From: Sinohyriopsis cumingii
Lineage: Eukaryota; Mollusca; Bivalvia; Unionida; Unionidae
Direction: 5' to 3'
Assembly (NCBI GenBank): GCA_028554795.2
Contig: CM068832.1
Span: 87,440,011-87,504,010, forward strand
Length of the DNA: 64,000 bases
In this document: one piece after another, positions 13,981 through 27,858 of the stretch
Layout: each line of letters opens with the position of its first letter
Position numbering within the stretch: position 1 is the stretch's first letter
Made by a program: the position numbers and the translations under genes
The notes under the pieces: model-generated
What the model was told of the DNA's origin: nothing
Databases searched by the model: none
Seen by the model: only the letters and a program-made list of their open reading frames with translations

Positions 13981-14894
13981 TTAAATTATTAATAGAATAT
14001 TCATATTCATGATAAAATATCGAGTTAAGTTTTTGGGGATGTTATACATTAAATTCGTTAAATACCATGATTCAAACCTATATAATAATACATTTCAAAT
14101 AGTTTTATTTTATTATTATTAACTTTAAGTTGTTTTGTATTGACAACAGTTGAAGGAAAACTGAAAAAGATTGTGATCTTCAAGAACTAAATTTTAATTA
14201 ATTTCAGTGACTATTACTAATAAACACGGATATATACCACTATAACAAATTGGAACCTCACACAATAGGAGTATCTTGTCATAATATGAACATATTAGTG
14301 ATTTTATATGAAATGACATTTTACAACATTTCAAACCCTGGTTCCTTCAGGCTGTATATGGCAAATAAATAACCTGCAAATATATATGTACGCATACATG
14401 ATTTTTTATATATCTTTGTACAGATAACCAATATCATTTTTTCATGACTGGCGTATCTTCGACATGGTGAATTATTACTGATCAATGACAAAGCTTGTGA
14501 TTCATCCACTTTGTCTGACATTAATTAGACACTATGATCCTGGACTGGTGTTTTCGGGGACTTTCCCTCTGTACTCGTCTTGTCAGCTTTATGCTGTGAT
14601 GAATTAACACACAAATAATGTTCATCGTATTATTTATAGCATCGAGAAGCCGTAGTATCCCAATTAGGAGAACATACCTGGACCGCGTCATTACATAGTA
14701 GTATCACGGCTATATGGGCATGAAACATGTTGACACAATTTATTAATAAATGCTTAACAGTTTTATTAGAATGATAATAATCGGTGTGCAGAATTTTACT
14801 TTACTAAAGCATTAAAATCAAAAACAAAACTGGAGAACAAATGTTTATAAATTTGCAAATTTTGCCTTAGTTCAACTATTTCACTGTATATCTC

Positions 14895-14909
14895 ACCACA
14901 CACACACAC

Positions 14910-14954
<45 letters not shown>

Positions 14955-15043
14955 ACACTGTATGTTGCGCTGTCTAGAACAAATGGAAATTTGTATACTA
15001 ATTGGCACACACATAAACACACACACACACACACACACACACG
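14895..15043. repeat. (CA)n and (CT)n microsatellites
   Basis: A short CA run, a CT run (about 14914-14951) and a second CA run (about 15008-15043) lie immediately upstream of the first exon of the receptor gene. Confidence 0.9.
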
Positions 15044-15200
15044 CATTTACTTAAAATGTTTATAAACCCCACTTAATTTGTCAACATCAGAAAATGACTC
15101 ATAGTAAATCATATATTACCTGACTGGCTCATAGCGAAACAACGTGATTAGCTATGCAGAACGGATTTATTTCCTGAATGCTCATTGTCACTGGAGAAGT

Positions 15201-15261
15201 ATGAATGTGTGGATGCTACCAGTCTGTTTGGGAATTGTGCACTTTTTCCCTTTAAATCATG
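15201..15261 (+). CDS. Receptor exon 1: signal peptide
   Basis: Starts MNVWMLPVCLGIVHFF, a short hydrophobic leader, and ends at the donor G|GTAAGT in phase 1. The single carried-over G completes a glycine codon with the first two bases of exon 2, which supports the join. Confidence 0.75.
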
Positions 15262-15804
15262 GTAAGTAGACTCGGTGGATATTACATTTTTAAATAGTTT
15301 TCCAACGACACGAGGCAACATTCATATCTGGTTTCTTTCGGTTGAAAAGGTTTGGTTACCAAGCTTGTGTGATTTTTGAAAATTTCATTCGGTTGAAAGA
15401 GATTTGTATCCTGACTTTCGTGGTTTTTGAAAGTGTGTACATTTCCGTAAACAATATCATACAAGGTTTGTCCAGACACGATTAAGGTACGCTATTTTTA
15501 ACTTTACACGTGAAAAGACAGTGGGTTGTTTTGTTGTTTTATTTTTTATTCAGTGCCTTTAAGTTCTGAAAATGGCCACATCTCGCCATGAGGTGGAATT
15601 GAATTTGTTAATTTATATACGTGACATTGGCAATTTTAGAGATCCAATCACTCAACATTTATTGAAGTTAAAAGATGTAATGGTTATAAATTATTTTTTT
15701 CTTCTAAAACCAATAGAACCGAACTGTGTTGTGTCTTTTTCTTCTCTAAGATCGCACGTTTTAAAAAAAGGCGGCAAATGTTCCGTTAAGAATAAACTTC
15801 GATC

Positions 15805-15835
<31 letters not shown>

Positions 15836-18800
15836 TCTTTTATAGGCAAACAATTGTTAAAAAAATGAATAATCAAGTGTTATAAATTTGAAATTTTAAA
15901 GAGAGAAAGTTGACTTAAACGTATCCTTGAAAATCCAAGCAATTTATTTAGATATGATAAATAACAACTAACTATATATATATAGTCAATCATAAATCTG
16001 TCAGTCAGAAAAGTATTCATTTGAATCAGTACTATAAGACATATTAGTCCGCTTATATTTGTGTGTTGCAAGTGACTGATGACACAGTATTAGCTTATCA
16101 AGAAGTGGCATAAAAGCGTCTTTACCATTAGCATCTTGATACAGCTTCCTTTTTCTGACCTGACCGGATATATTGGTTACATGGTTGTTGACAATTACCA
16201 GCCACTTTATTCAACTACTGCGTAACAACTTTATAACGAGAGTGTTGTGATCGAAAAAATGTATGTCAATACGAATAAAGGAACTCGTAATTATCACACG
16301 ATTTACTAATTTTTCCACAGCAACCTTGTTTACTACATCGATTGTAAACAGTCAGGAAAGAAAGGATTATCAAATGTGACAGCTGAAAAAAAAAAACAAA
16401 TATAAAAATGGGAACGTGTTAAAATGTGTATCAAATACGTCAGTAGTGTGCATTTAAAAGGATCGAGGATAAGCGATGTCGTGTTATTCTATTTAGGAAG
16501 TCATCATCATTAAAATTTTAAAGGATTAAATGGCGGTATGATTCCACTTTATCGTTTTACAGACTATATAAAATGAAATAGCATTACGTACCTCCAACTG
16601 AAATACAAACAGGAACTGAAAGCAAACTAAACAAATGGGACAGATAAAAAAAAAAAATACTCAGTGGAAAACATCAACACACAAGACGTTGGTCAATTCT
16701 GAGGAAAAACAGATCGAAAAAACAAGAGTAATGTTTAAATGAAAATACATTTAATTATTGACCTGATGCTTGATATGAGGATAAAGTAACCTTAAAAACC
16801 AGAAGCGAACGAAGATGAAGAATACCCAACGGTAAACTATTTAATTTTGCTGCCATGAACGTTTTATAAACGTTTTGCAGATATATCATACATCAGTATT
16901 TCTTATGAATGTTTCGAATGAACTGCAGACTTTAAAAGAATCATTTTCTAATTTTACGTTGAAAGTCTCACCCCTCCGCGCTGATGCGTTAGCGACTTAC
17001 TTTAGCTTATAATACACAGTCCATCTTCTTTTGAATCTTTGCTAGCCAAGGTTCCGATATGTTAACTCTGTCTACACCTTGGCGGATCGATCAGATATGT
17101 CCGTGCTTGGTCATAGTGACATCTATTGGATTTCATGACTTTCCTCCTTTAGCACATAAAGCTAACAAACCCACAACGTCTTACAGCGGTACATTGTATA
17201 TAGGCCGAAAACGGTGCTAGCAATTGACTTCAAAAGGATACTTTGTACATTTAACATGGAATGTATGTCTATCTACCAGAGAGAAGCTATTACTTTTGTA
17301 TTTGAGGGAAAGGGTGCGTTTTGTTCACAAGCGGATATGCAATGGAAAATTTCTTATGTATGAGTCAATTCGTGTTGCTTGATCTACTTGTAGATCATGT
17401 AGGAACTATGTTCAAAATTAAACAACTTTATTTTGATTGGCTATGGTGACTTGCCGTCGCATCCAATGAAATTCACAAACCCTTAAGCACTGAAATATAT
17501 AACCAGTCCGCCAAAGTGTAGATTTGGTTAACATGTTTGAAGTTTGGCTAGCGAAAACGATTATTTTGGTGCATTAAATAACATGTTTGTTATATAGTTT
17601 CAGGAAGAGTTTTTCAAGCTCAGTCTCATGTGATATGGTCTGACGCGGAGGTAGAATGCAAACAGGCAAATGGAACACTTTACAAGCCTGACAAAGGATC
17701 ATTTGATTTGCAGCTTTTTGAAAATCGGACGTTAGATGGGGATTCATGGGTAGCTGCAACTTATACCTTTGTCAGCGATCCTGAGACTAGTAAGCAATCT
17801 GGTACTATGTAAATAAAAAAATTCAAAAGCCATAGTAAGAAAACGCTTATAACTCTTAAGGAATACACGTGAAGAGAAGGAAGTGTGATTATATAGTATA
17901 TTATTTGCTTAGTATAACAAACAGATCGTATAATTTGGAACTATTGTACAGGACTGACATGTCCGAGAAAGAGACAGAAACAGACAGACAGAAAGACTTA
18001 TATGCAGAACTGACAGGTGAGAGAGAGACAATACAATATTTTTTTAATTAATCACTACTACATTATACCTTTTAGTGTTTGTGACTACGATACTCTGACT
18101 CATATAGTTTAGCAAAAGATCATCGACTAATTATAGTGCATAGTGTCATGGGTAATGATGGAACAGTGCTTAGATTGACAGATTAGTACAAATGACAAAT
18201 ACACTATACATATAGTCATTTCATCAAACCAAATTTCAAGTGCAGTCAAATAATTACTAAAGCCATGAATACAATTATTGATTCGAGATGTTTCGTATAT
18301 TTAAAATTGTTAAATATTGTGATCTATTTTTTCCAGTTTAAATCTTAACTATGCACTAAACATATTGAAATGTTTATTACATCACCATTATAATTATTCA
18401 TATAAAAATCGCTCCATCTCAATGACTCGCACATTCAACAGCATTGAAGTCAAGAACAAATTTTACACCATTCTAGCTTGAAATTAACGAGCATTCGACA
18501 AGATATATTTGGTAGATACAGCATATATAGCACCTGATATGCTAGAGGAAAACATCACTGCCGTTAAGAGGTAATGTATTTTGTCCTGTAGAATATATGT
18601 AATTTTTTAGAAACTGCTTGATATGTTTTCAAAAGGATAGATAAATGTGGATCGATTGTCTGTATTGATCTTGGGAATCGAAATTAATTTGTGGTATATA
18701 GGAAAGCAGGAATGAAATATGTGTCTGATAATACATAAAAGATGAAACTTACAATTTAAAAAGCTTGAGTTTATTGGTGAATTACCAAAAAGAAACCCGT

Positions 18801-20650
18801 GCAAAGGATAATTTAATTTATATCTCTCATTGCATGAAATCTTTCTGCCAATAAAGCAGCATAATTTGTACTACTGCTACGTTATTATTATTATCATTCT
18901 GTTTATTATTCTGTTTATTATTATTATTACTATTATTATTATTATTATTATTAGTAGTAGTAGTAGTAGTAGTAGTAGTATATAAAATTTGCAGTCTACA
19001 TTGAGAGTCTTAATATAATCCATTTTTAAAGTAGCTTTAATGTTGTTTGAATGGGAAATTTTCGAAAACAATATTAAGCATAAAAATCATCCCGTCTATC
19101 GATATGCATGTTTGCAATGTTATTTGGATGGAGAGATATTTTTATCTTTGTTTGCATATGTGTATGAACATGGAGTTCTTTTGTTTAACTTTTGTCCATG
19201 AATGTTGACTATAATAGTCATTTGTAAAGAATTTATTACATAGCGAACCTTTGTTCATGATTTTGGGTTGAAGTTTCAGGTATTATTTGTAAACATCCTA
19301 GCATGGCTATTAGACCGTAGAAGGCTCTCAAAAAAGAACGTGTTTACGAATGTGATGGGGAAACGACTCAAAATCTAGTTTCTTACTGTGTCTGAGTGTT
19401 TCATATAAGGTTTCCAAGCGACACAATTATTTATTCATAATTTAGCATCAGTCATGTGAAATCACGTTCAGTTGTGTTCAGATATAATATGGCATGAAGT
19501 ATTTTATAAAAAAATTATCATTCATTGCAAGGTTCACTTTGATATTTGGACTAAATCACTATAGTTTGTTATTGTCAGTTCTTTCAAAAACATTATGGAT
19601 CGAATCATTTGACACTTCAATGATATTGGTACTTTAGCACATTCAGTTATGGATTTCATTTAGAATACTCAGTACTACTGGACATTTGGTAGAACATTTA
19701 GGAGTACTAGGGTTTTCATTCACAACACTATAAGCTCCTTTAAATCTTTGCATTATGTATTGGAGAAATGATTATTCGTTAACCTTTACTAAGGATGTTG
19801 ATTTCAATTTTCCTGTAACATTTTTTTTTAAAAAAATCATCGAGACGCAACAATCTATTTCATAGGTTTCAGAATGATAGAACCGGATGCCAGAGACAGA
19901 TGCATTGCCTTTGAAATCGGACAAGATTGTACAGGGCATTACTGGCACAAAGCATGTAATGAAACATACAGCATAATTTGCGAATCGTACCCTGGTAAGA
20001 ACATTCTTTTCAACCTCTTTTGACACGATAAGGTAAGGTCAATGATATACACTAAGCACAAAGTAAATGCGTTTATCTGCATGAATACAAGTAAGAATAT
20101 ATAATGCCAGGATACAACAAGATAGCAGATTTCACCAAACCTGTAATGTTATAGGTACTCAATAACTTGTATTATTTCGCCACGTGGCTTTAAGTTACGC
20201 TAAAATCAATATTGGTGTTGACGGACTGTATTATCCACCTCTTTGATTTCCTAAGGAAATTCATAAACAGCCTGCAGTTGATTAATTGTTCCTTCTAAAA
20301 ACATTAGATATCTCCGCCCATTTGTTGGCTTATACATCTGCATAAGGGAATATTCGACTAGTCAAAGCGAAACTGTGCAGAGGTATATTGCATCATTTCA
20401 AAACTTGATCCTAATATTTGGACCAATAACGTATACTATATAGGAATATACGATTGATATAAATGAAAACAAACAATTGACCGAAATACCCAAATTGTAC
20501 AAACTTCACGTATGTATAATTACATATCACCGATTAATTGACATCTGTATGACAATAACATATTGCACTTATAAGCGGCATGAACACAAATTACCATCTT
20601 CTGTAGATCTGACAAGCGAAATGTAACAGCTTGACATTTGTATGTGATGG

Positions 20651-20689
<39 letters not shown>

Positions 20690-23581
20690 CATACATACAT
20701 ACATACATACAGTTATCATTTTGTTCTTTAGCACCAGACCGTCAGTGGATACTGGGAAGAGACCTCACATGGGTAGCAGCAAGTGATCTGTGTCAAGGCA
20801 GAAGCTTGAAGCTGGCTACGATTATTACTAATACAAGACAATTGTTTGATCAGGGACAATGTGAACCTGGCTTTCATTGGACAGGTCGTGTCATAGAAGT
20901 AGCGTTTCAAAGTAATACGCGTATGTATTGTTTTTGCATTATACTGTTTGAATACGTATAGAAAATACGTTCAACGGTGACTAAATTTATTCATTTGTAT
21001 AATTAATTGTATATTTTGTCCAGATATAGATACCTAACATATATTTGTTTCTACACTATACATTCTTAGAAATGGCAACTTATTATCTCGTCTGACAGAC
21101 GAATCTTACATCAAAACTAATTTAAATTCATTTTGACCTTTTGATTTTTTGCTTACATATTTTCCATCGGAAGACAATTTCAAACAAAACCAAAATACCA
21201 GTATTATGTGCCTTACTAATTAATGAATCTTCTCATACAGACATGTATGACCTTCTTTTCTCTAATGTACATCGAACGTGCTGAACTTATGTCATCATAT
21301 CGTACATTCTACTTAACAAAGCTGGTTTCTTGTTTTTTATTGGTTTGTTTGTTGGATTTTTTCGGGAGTGTGGGATGATACCTACACACATAATTACCCT
21401 CATCGTTTGTCTGATGTCTTTCTCGCTGCAGGTTCTTGAGAGGGTAGGAGTCTGAGGCTTAGCAGACGCTTACCAACTTTCTGTCCTTTTGTTGTTGTGC
21501 ATGCTTTTTCGGGGGGTGGGGGGTGGGGGCTCGAGATTGTTTACCTGTTTCCATTCTTTTGATAATGACTATCACTGACGTTTTCATTACTGTGTCAATA
21601 TTTTATGCAAATCAATATGGCACGCAGACAGCTGACTCAAGCATTATAGTTTGTTGTTGAATACATACTAATATCTACATGGTTTCGTACACCGTACACC
21701 GTTTGCTACAACATTCCTCATGTAAACGTGTGAGAATAATATATATATGCTAGTAATAATGTGTGCAGTGTTATGAATAGCTAGATAATACGAGTTTTAT
21801 GTGGCATATTTATATATATATATTTTGTAGACAGTAAGAGATGTAAATGACATATTGATAAGCTTTTATGTAGACAGTATTAGTTTTATTTGGTATATTG
21901 ATAATATTTTATGTAGGCAACATGAGATTTATATGACAGACGGATATATTTTTATTTAGACATAAAAGTGATTTATTTAGTATATGGATGTATCGAAGCG
22001 GCTTTTCAAATAGCTTAGTCCTACATGCAAATGGCATTGAGCAAATGCTCAGATTTTCTGGAGGTTTTCTCAGTGCGTCTTAGAATATCAAGACACTTAC
22101 GTCAGTATAAACACAAATAGTTCTAGTCAAAGGTGTGTCATTCAAAGGTACAACGTGCACATGCGCGTTAAACACCAGATCATTTGTATAATTTTCAATT
22201 GATTCCGTTTTGTTGATCTAACGAATCTTAAATGTCACAAATCCAACAATTAACGAATCCTTATTGTTATTTTAGAGCCAACAAACAGCCAAGGTGCTTG
22301 TGGTTTCCTTCAAAATCATATTGTATCATTTGGGAATTGCTCGAGAATGATACGACCGCTGTGCATAACAGGTAAGGTTATACTTCCAATGTATGAACCT
22401 TTGTACTGGAAATCTGTCACATCTCCTCTTCATTATATCGACATGGTGTTATATCTAGTTAAGTAATAGTCCGTAGGAGTGCTCTGTAACGCTGTTCCAA
22501 GCTTGGTTCGGGCAAGAGTTTTCTTTAATGATAATCTTAGTGATTACGACAGTTCAAACTCATAAAATGAGCACTTTGTGGTTTTCTTGCCAATTTTTCA
22601 AACTGAAAAACAGGTAAAATTTCAATATACTCACCGTTATTTACAAAACAAAATTAATGGATATGGTTTGGTTTCTCCCGATCTGAGAGCAGAAAAAGCA
22701 CGTAGGTTTTCGAACTTTAATGTGCTTTTCAAACAGTTTTACACATCACGATACAACTATCAGAAAGGAACAAAGCTGACGTATTAGTAGAGGCTTCCGT
22801 TGTTTGTGTGTAGGATACCTTGCAGGATAGTAGTTTTTATTTTGCACGGAATACTATACCACCATGAACTTGTTGTTCCAGGAATAAATCAATTCCCAAA
22901 ACACACACACACACACACACATGCGAATCAGCACAACGGGCTCACTCACTGCAGCCTTCAAATATACCTCACTAGCTTTTGTCAACTAATTATGTAATTT
23001 GTGACATGATGGTTAATACCTCATCTCTTTACCTTCAGTTGCCACTATTTAAACTACTCAAGAGATAGTTCTACATCGGCTCCAGTTATTACAGTAATTT
23101 ACAGTTTATACATACTACATGTAATGAAAATATACTGAAAGTGGTGTTATTAATTTTATTAAGATGACAAAATTGTGTTTTCTCTAAACACGGCCGTGTC
23201 AGCAGGTATGGGGGTAGGGTTCAGCTTGATTAAAATGAGATCTCAATTTCGCATAGTCACAGTGGTGAGCTAATTTTAGATCACATGCGCTTGTATCATT
23301 GATTACAATTTAATGTCAGTCATACATATATTATAAATAATATGCTTTATGCATGCACATTACTGTGAATTAAATTGTAAACAACAACACGAGCCCCTTT
23401 GCATTAGATTGCGACGTGTCAGGTATGTCAACATTGTTTAATACATGTACACATTTCATCAACGGGGTAAGGTTTCCTGAGGCACCTTACCTAGAATACA
23501 GGACGGGCACTATCTAAAATTAGATGGGCCCAGTACGTCGGGCTTTCGGATTTTTGAGTACTGAATATACTCGTGTTTGTA

Positions 23582-23617
<36 letters not shown>

Positions 23618-26362
23618 CACACATACATACATACATACATACATGGTTTAACTGATGTGTGTTAATGGTGAATTGCATTAGTTGTTGAGTATATCGACCT
23701 GTGGTTCATATAAACATTTTTTATCAGCCAACTCGTCGCAAAGATTCGATGTAGTCGTTATGCAAATATGCATTTCTAGTATATATTAAGTTTCATTTTC
23801 ATCAGAGGAGGCTATTTCAGGTACAAATTCTCTGCAAAACGACAATAGAACTAGCACACATTTCAATGGTGAATTATATTCATCCTCCACAGAATCATAT
23901 TGGATAACACAAATTACATCCACACACAGCGTAATAACAAGGACACCTAGCAACGGAAGCCACACAACATACAGCCTTTCTTATGGATTTAGTGTCGGAA
24001 ACTTTTCTTCTTTATCGACAGATACGCCGATGGAAAAGGATATAGGCTCAATTTCCTTCCAGGACGAAACGTTATATTGGTCTGGTAAAGTTTAAGCGTT
24101 CATCCCACTCCACACAGTCTCATCGCCACGCACACATTTCAAGTTTTCTTGTATGCAAAAGTCCTTTTGAAACGATGTTAGTGCTTAGTTTATGTGTAGA
24201 AGACTATTTTCTTTATAACAGCATTCAACGTATGTGCATCCAAAAGACAGCATTTGTTGGGCAATCAAATCCGTCTGTCAAAGTTATATGTTTAGGTACT
24301 TTTTGAGGTAGAACTATTCCTAGTTTTTAATAATGTCATTAAGATATTTCTTCAGCTCATTCGTGGTCACTGAATTATCAGAAAAATTAGAATACCTGAT
24401 AGGTTCCATTAGTTTTGTTATGCTAGCCTAGTACCAACCAATGTCTGATAATCAGTTATTGGTCTTATTACACGTTGACATTACATATCACATGTATGAC
24501 TTCAACGAAAAAGAAATCGCTGAAAATGTTTTAAATTAAACCCTCATCAGATAGCATCTGACTATTGTCCAAACCATTGAAAGACGTACGATGATGATTA
24601 TTGTACTATCTAAAATGTCAGTAGATGTTTCGATTTAACGTGTATTTTCCGAATTAATTGATGTGCTTTGATCACCTGTCCATAAACTATTAATTATGCA
24701 ATATGTAGTTCCAAATTGCGTACGTCAAGCCAGCGACAGTTAGTGATATGTTATCACGATGCATCTTAAGTAAATAGTTAGCATTTTGTCTACGTAATTG
24801 CAATTCCTCTAAACTTGGCAAATCATACACCAATATGATACCTAGGAAATCACGAACAGTAATATATAGTTTCTTTTTAATTTTGTTAATTGAATTAATC
24901 CACATAAAATTAAGAAACAACTTAATAATTTAAAATACTCATATTCATTAATGTAAAAGCAAGGATGGAAGTAGATGATTTATTTTCTATAATGCTCAAA
25001 GTTGCATAACCATACATGGAGATTCAAGGGCAGCTGCAAGTAACACCTCAAGCAAATCAGAACTTCTTTGTTTCTTCTTAGAGTCACAAATCAACGAAAC
25101 TGTATTGTGTTAATGGCAATGCACTACATAGTGTTGTTTAGCCATCGTGTTGATCATAGATAAAATAAAATTGCTAATGCAGGTTATGATAGGTGCAGTA
25201 AGTAGGCTACACAAGACATATGAAAAAAAAAATTCAAACGAAGCTAAATATTTCTGTAGTTTCAAACTTGACCTTGTATGTAAACTAATACATTAACTTG
25301 TAATATACACAAAGCTTATCGAAAAAAAAAAACATAGTAACCGCATAATAACCTCAACAACAAAAGCAAATACTTTAATTCTGATGTACATTTTATAAAT
25401 GTCTTCTAATGATCACGTTAAGTTAACTGTCGTTCAAGAATGTTGATCTTGTTAGAAAATGCATCTAGTAATTTATAATCGCTTGAGATCGAGACACTGC
25501 ATATTGTTAATTTAAAATCAGGAAAATGGCTTAAAATAATAATCATATTTGCGTATATACGTGTTTACCATTTTATGTTAAATAATACGGTCTGTTTCAT
25601 TTATTTGAATATATATATATATATAAGAGAGAGACTGATTTGGTCCATTATCTAATTCTCAAACTCATCCTGAGTTATATTCCAATGGAGAATTGACATA
25701 AAAGTCTAATGTACAATATTAAATCAGTATACATGCTACATTATAACGTAATGTGTACTTTGTAAAATTATTCATGATAAAAATTAATTTACAAAAAGTA
25801 CTGGTCCAAATGCTGTCAAATCTGTTACAAAATTGATTAAATGTCTTCATATGTACCAATCAATAATATTTGCACGACTCTTTTTCAAAATAATGTCTGC
25901 TTGTGTAAATCTTACTTTTATTTTAAACTGATCTGTAAGATTTACATGATTTTTATTGGCTGTTGCAAATATTTTTCTACAACATAAGTTCTTCATTGTT
26001 TGAATAGACAAAATATATATTGATGCTATTTGTGAAACTGCCATGAGATCGAACATGGTAGTCCTGAACGAAAATCAGACATCTTTTTTTAATATTGTCT
26101 TCATTATTACTGGGAATTTTGACCATGTGGATAGATGTTTACATTTCGTTTCAGCATCGATGAATCCGAATACAATATGGAATATGTGCAATATTGCGTC
26201 TTTTTCAGACACTAGCGTAATTATTGGTGCTGTTCTTGGAGGCATTGTGTTTATATTTCTCATTGTTCTTCTTGCAATGCTTTTGAGGAAGAGACTGACA
26301 CAGGGGTGAGTATATACCCCAGCGAATAATACAATTTATATCAATGTAAAACCATCATGTTA

Positions 26363-26441
<79 letters not shown>

Positions 26442-27271
26442 CTATGCACATGAAGACAAAGTATGCAAATTTTTGCAGACAAGGTTTCTGAGCACATTTA
26501 TTCTCATCACCACAATATAAAATTGAGAAGATTTATCCAATTAGAGATTACCAGATTAAAACTTAACGTGCAACATACCAATATATCCGTTATGATAAAA
26601 TTACTTCAAGAAAGTAAATTACTTTAAAGCTATATCATTTCTTATACGATTCAGTTCTGTACAAGTTCGAAACACATTTGCTTAAATATATTGATTTCTT
26701 TAGAAATGCGAGTATAAACGCAGCAAAAGAGATGAACCCCAAAACGTTGAGACTGACAAAAACACAGAATACATGGCATTCTATAGATGATCCCGGTATG
26801 GTCGTATTACAACATGGACCTGCTAAGGCAAGAAATGTTTCTGACACAAGTAATCCTGAAGGATTGAATGGTGATCTCTTGGAAGACATATCAAAGACTA
26901 ATAATTCAATTAATTTTCCTACGGGCTTCAAAGTTGATGATAATAATTATAGACAAATTGAAAAGAAAAACATAACCCCAAATAGGTATGACAGCATTCA
27001 TCTTGATGACGATAGTTACGATCATTTAGAAATTGAAAAGAAAACTGGAAGTGGAAATGTACCCATACATGTTTATGATAAAGCTAACTTCAATCTCAGA
27101 CACGGAAGCTTAATTCAAGGCAGCATTGCTTGTGGCACAACTGGTGAATGTAATATACGTGTGGATAAACATGACGGAGAATACGACAAAGCTAACCACA
27201 GACTCTTTGTAGATTATAACACTACCAACGTCATCGCAAGTGAAAAGGACACAACTTCTTATCATGTGTGA
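15201..27271 (+). CDS. Transmembrane C-type-lectin-like receptor, 8 exons
   Basis: Host gene assembled by eye. Exons are 15201-15261, 17604-17789, 19866-19994, 20732-20920, 22276-22371, 23806-24084, 26209-26305 and 26704-27271. Every junction has AG/GT borders. Introns 1-6 are all phase 1 and intron 7 is phase 2. The sum is 1605 nt, 534 codons plus TGA. Order of parts: signal peptide; module 1 (exons 2-3); module 2 (exons 4-5); Ser/Thr stalk (exon 6); one membrane helix (exon 7); cytoplasmic tail of about 188 residues (exon 8). The two modules have cysteine and tryptophan patterns like diverged C-type lectin domains, but I see no canonical sugar-binding motif, so ligand binding is open. The tail has repeated tyrosine motifs (YDSI, YDHL, YDKAN twice), which suggests signalling. 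A type I immune-type surface receptor is the inference. The gene model is firm, the family name less so. Confidence 0.8.
17604..17789 (+). CDS. Receptor exon 2: first half of lectin-like module 1
   Basis: Acceptor TATAGTTTCAG, donor GTAAGC, phase 1 at both ends. Encodes VIWSDAEVECKQANGTLY, resembling the start of a C-type lectin fold (Trp then Cys in the first helix), and later DGDSWVAATYTF. A potential N-glycosylation site (NGT) is present. Confidence 0.8.
18881..18979. repeat. (ATT)n / (AGT)n trinucleotide tract
   Basis: Runs of ATT and then TAG trinucleotides in intron 2 of the receptor gene. Confidence 0.85.
19866..19994 (+). CDS. Receptor exon 3: second half of lectin-like module 1
   Basis: Acceptor TTTCATAG, donor GTAAGA, phase 1 at both ends. 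Encodes DRCIAFEIGQDC and then HYWHKACNETYSIICES. The C...W...C...C pattern is typical of the C-terminal part of a C-type lectin domain. Confidence 0.8.
20652..20711. repeat. (CA)n then (CATA)n microsatellite
   Basis: Compound simple repeat ending 20 bases before exon 4 of the receptor gene, close enough to its acceptor to influence splicing if its length varies. Confidence 0.9.
20732..20920 (+). CDS. Receptor exon 4: first half of lectin-like module 2
   Basis: Acceptor TTGTTCTTTAG, donor GTATGT, phase 1 at both ends. Encodes DLTWVAASDLCQGRSLKLAT and later GFHWTGRVIEVAF. The Trp/Cys layout matches exon 2. It is preceded by CA and CATA microsatellites in the intron. Confidence 0.8.
22276..22371 (+). 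CDS. Receptor exon 5: second half of lectin-like module 2
   Basis: Acceptor TGTTATTTTAG, donor GTAAGG, phase 1 at both ends. Encodes ACGFLQNHIVSFGNCSRM followed by IRPLCIT, giving three cysteines spaced like the end of a lectin-like domain. A broken copy of this exon is at 37897-37999. Confidence 0.8.
23578..23644. repeat. (CATA)n microsatellite
   Basis: Tetranucleotide run in intron 5 of the receptor gene. Confidence 0.9.
23806..24084 (+). CDS. Receptor exon 6: Ser/Thr-rich stalk
   Basis: Acceptor TTTTCATCAG, donor GTAAAG, phase 1 at both ends, 93 codons. The product is rich in Ser, Thr and Asn with several potential N-glycosylation sites (NRT, NGS, NFS) and no cysteine, as expected for an extended stalk. 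A paralogous exon of 297 bp lies at 41078-41374. Confidence 0.75.
26209..26305 (+). CDS. Receptor exon 7: transmembrane helix
   Basis: Acceptor TTTTTCAG, donor GTGAGT. Encodes a hydrophobic helix (VIIGAVLGGIVFIFLIVL and onward) followed by the basic stop-transfer stretch RKRL, so the tail faces the cytoplasm. Intron phase changes to 2 here. Confidence 0.85.
26368..26440. repeat. (AT)n microsatellite
   Basis: Long TA run in intron 7 of the receptor gene. Confidence 0.95.
26704..27271 (+). CDS. Receptor exon 8: cytoplasmic tail and stop
   Basis: Acceptor TTTCTTTAG; open for 188 codons to a TGA at 27269-27271. The tail is hydrophilic and carries tyrosines in repeated settings: RYDSIHL, SYDHLEI, VYDKANF and EYDKANH. 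These could be phosphorylation docking sites (inference). No kinase or TIR domain is present. Confidence 0.8.
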
Positions 27272-27343
27272 GAATTTTCCTTTAGTTCCCATCACATAAA
27301 AAATCCAGCATGTACATTTTATTTTTAAAGAACGATGCAGTTT

Positions 27344-27349
27344 AATAAA
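27344..27349 (+). promoter_or_regulatory. Polyadenylation signal of the receptor gene
   Basis: AATAAA lies 72 bases after the stop codon, a suitable place for a short 3' UTR. Confidence 0.5.
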
Positions 27350-27450
27350 ATACCAGGTCAAATGGTACATAAATGCAAGAATGTGAAATTTTAACAAAAT
27401 GTATCTCTAATTTAAATTTTAAATCGTGAATGCTCATAGTTATCACCCCA

Positions 27451-27454
<4 letters not shown>

Positions 27455-27524
<70 letters not shown>
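27455..27524. repeat. (AT)n microsatellite
   Basis: Long TA run about 180 bases downstream of the receptor stop codon. Confidence 0.95.
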
Positions 27525-27808
27525 GAAATCTTTGGTACATCACAAGAAGTATACAAATTTAATCAAAACAAAAGAAGGCTTGGCAAGTTTCGTCCTAACG
27601 AATATATCTATGTAACGACTGAGATGAAAATGAAACAAATATACATTATACTGATAAACTGTATATAATACCACATACAAATGTACATATTTGCTTTTGC
27701 AACGGAATATTAACTACGGGACCCTGTCATTTAGGTATGGAGTGAATGTTTCATATCCCTGCTCCTTGTGCTCGCAACAAAATTGTGTTATGCAACTATT
27801 GGATGGTC

Positions 27809-27858
<50 letters not shown>

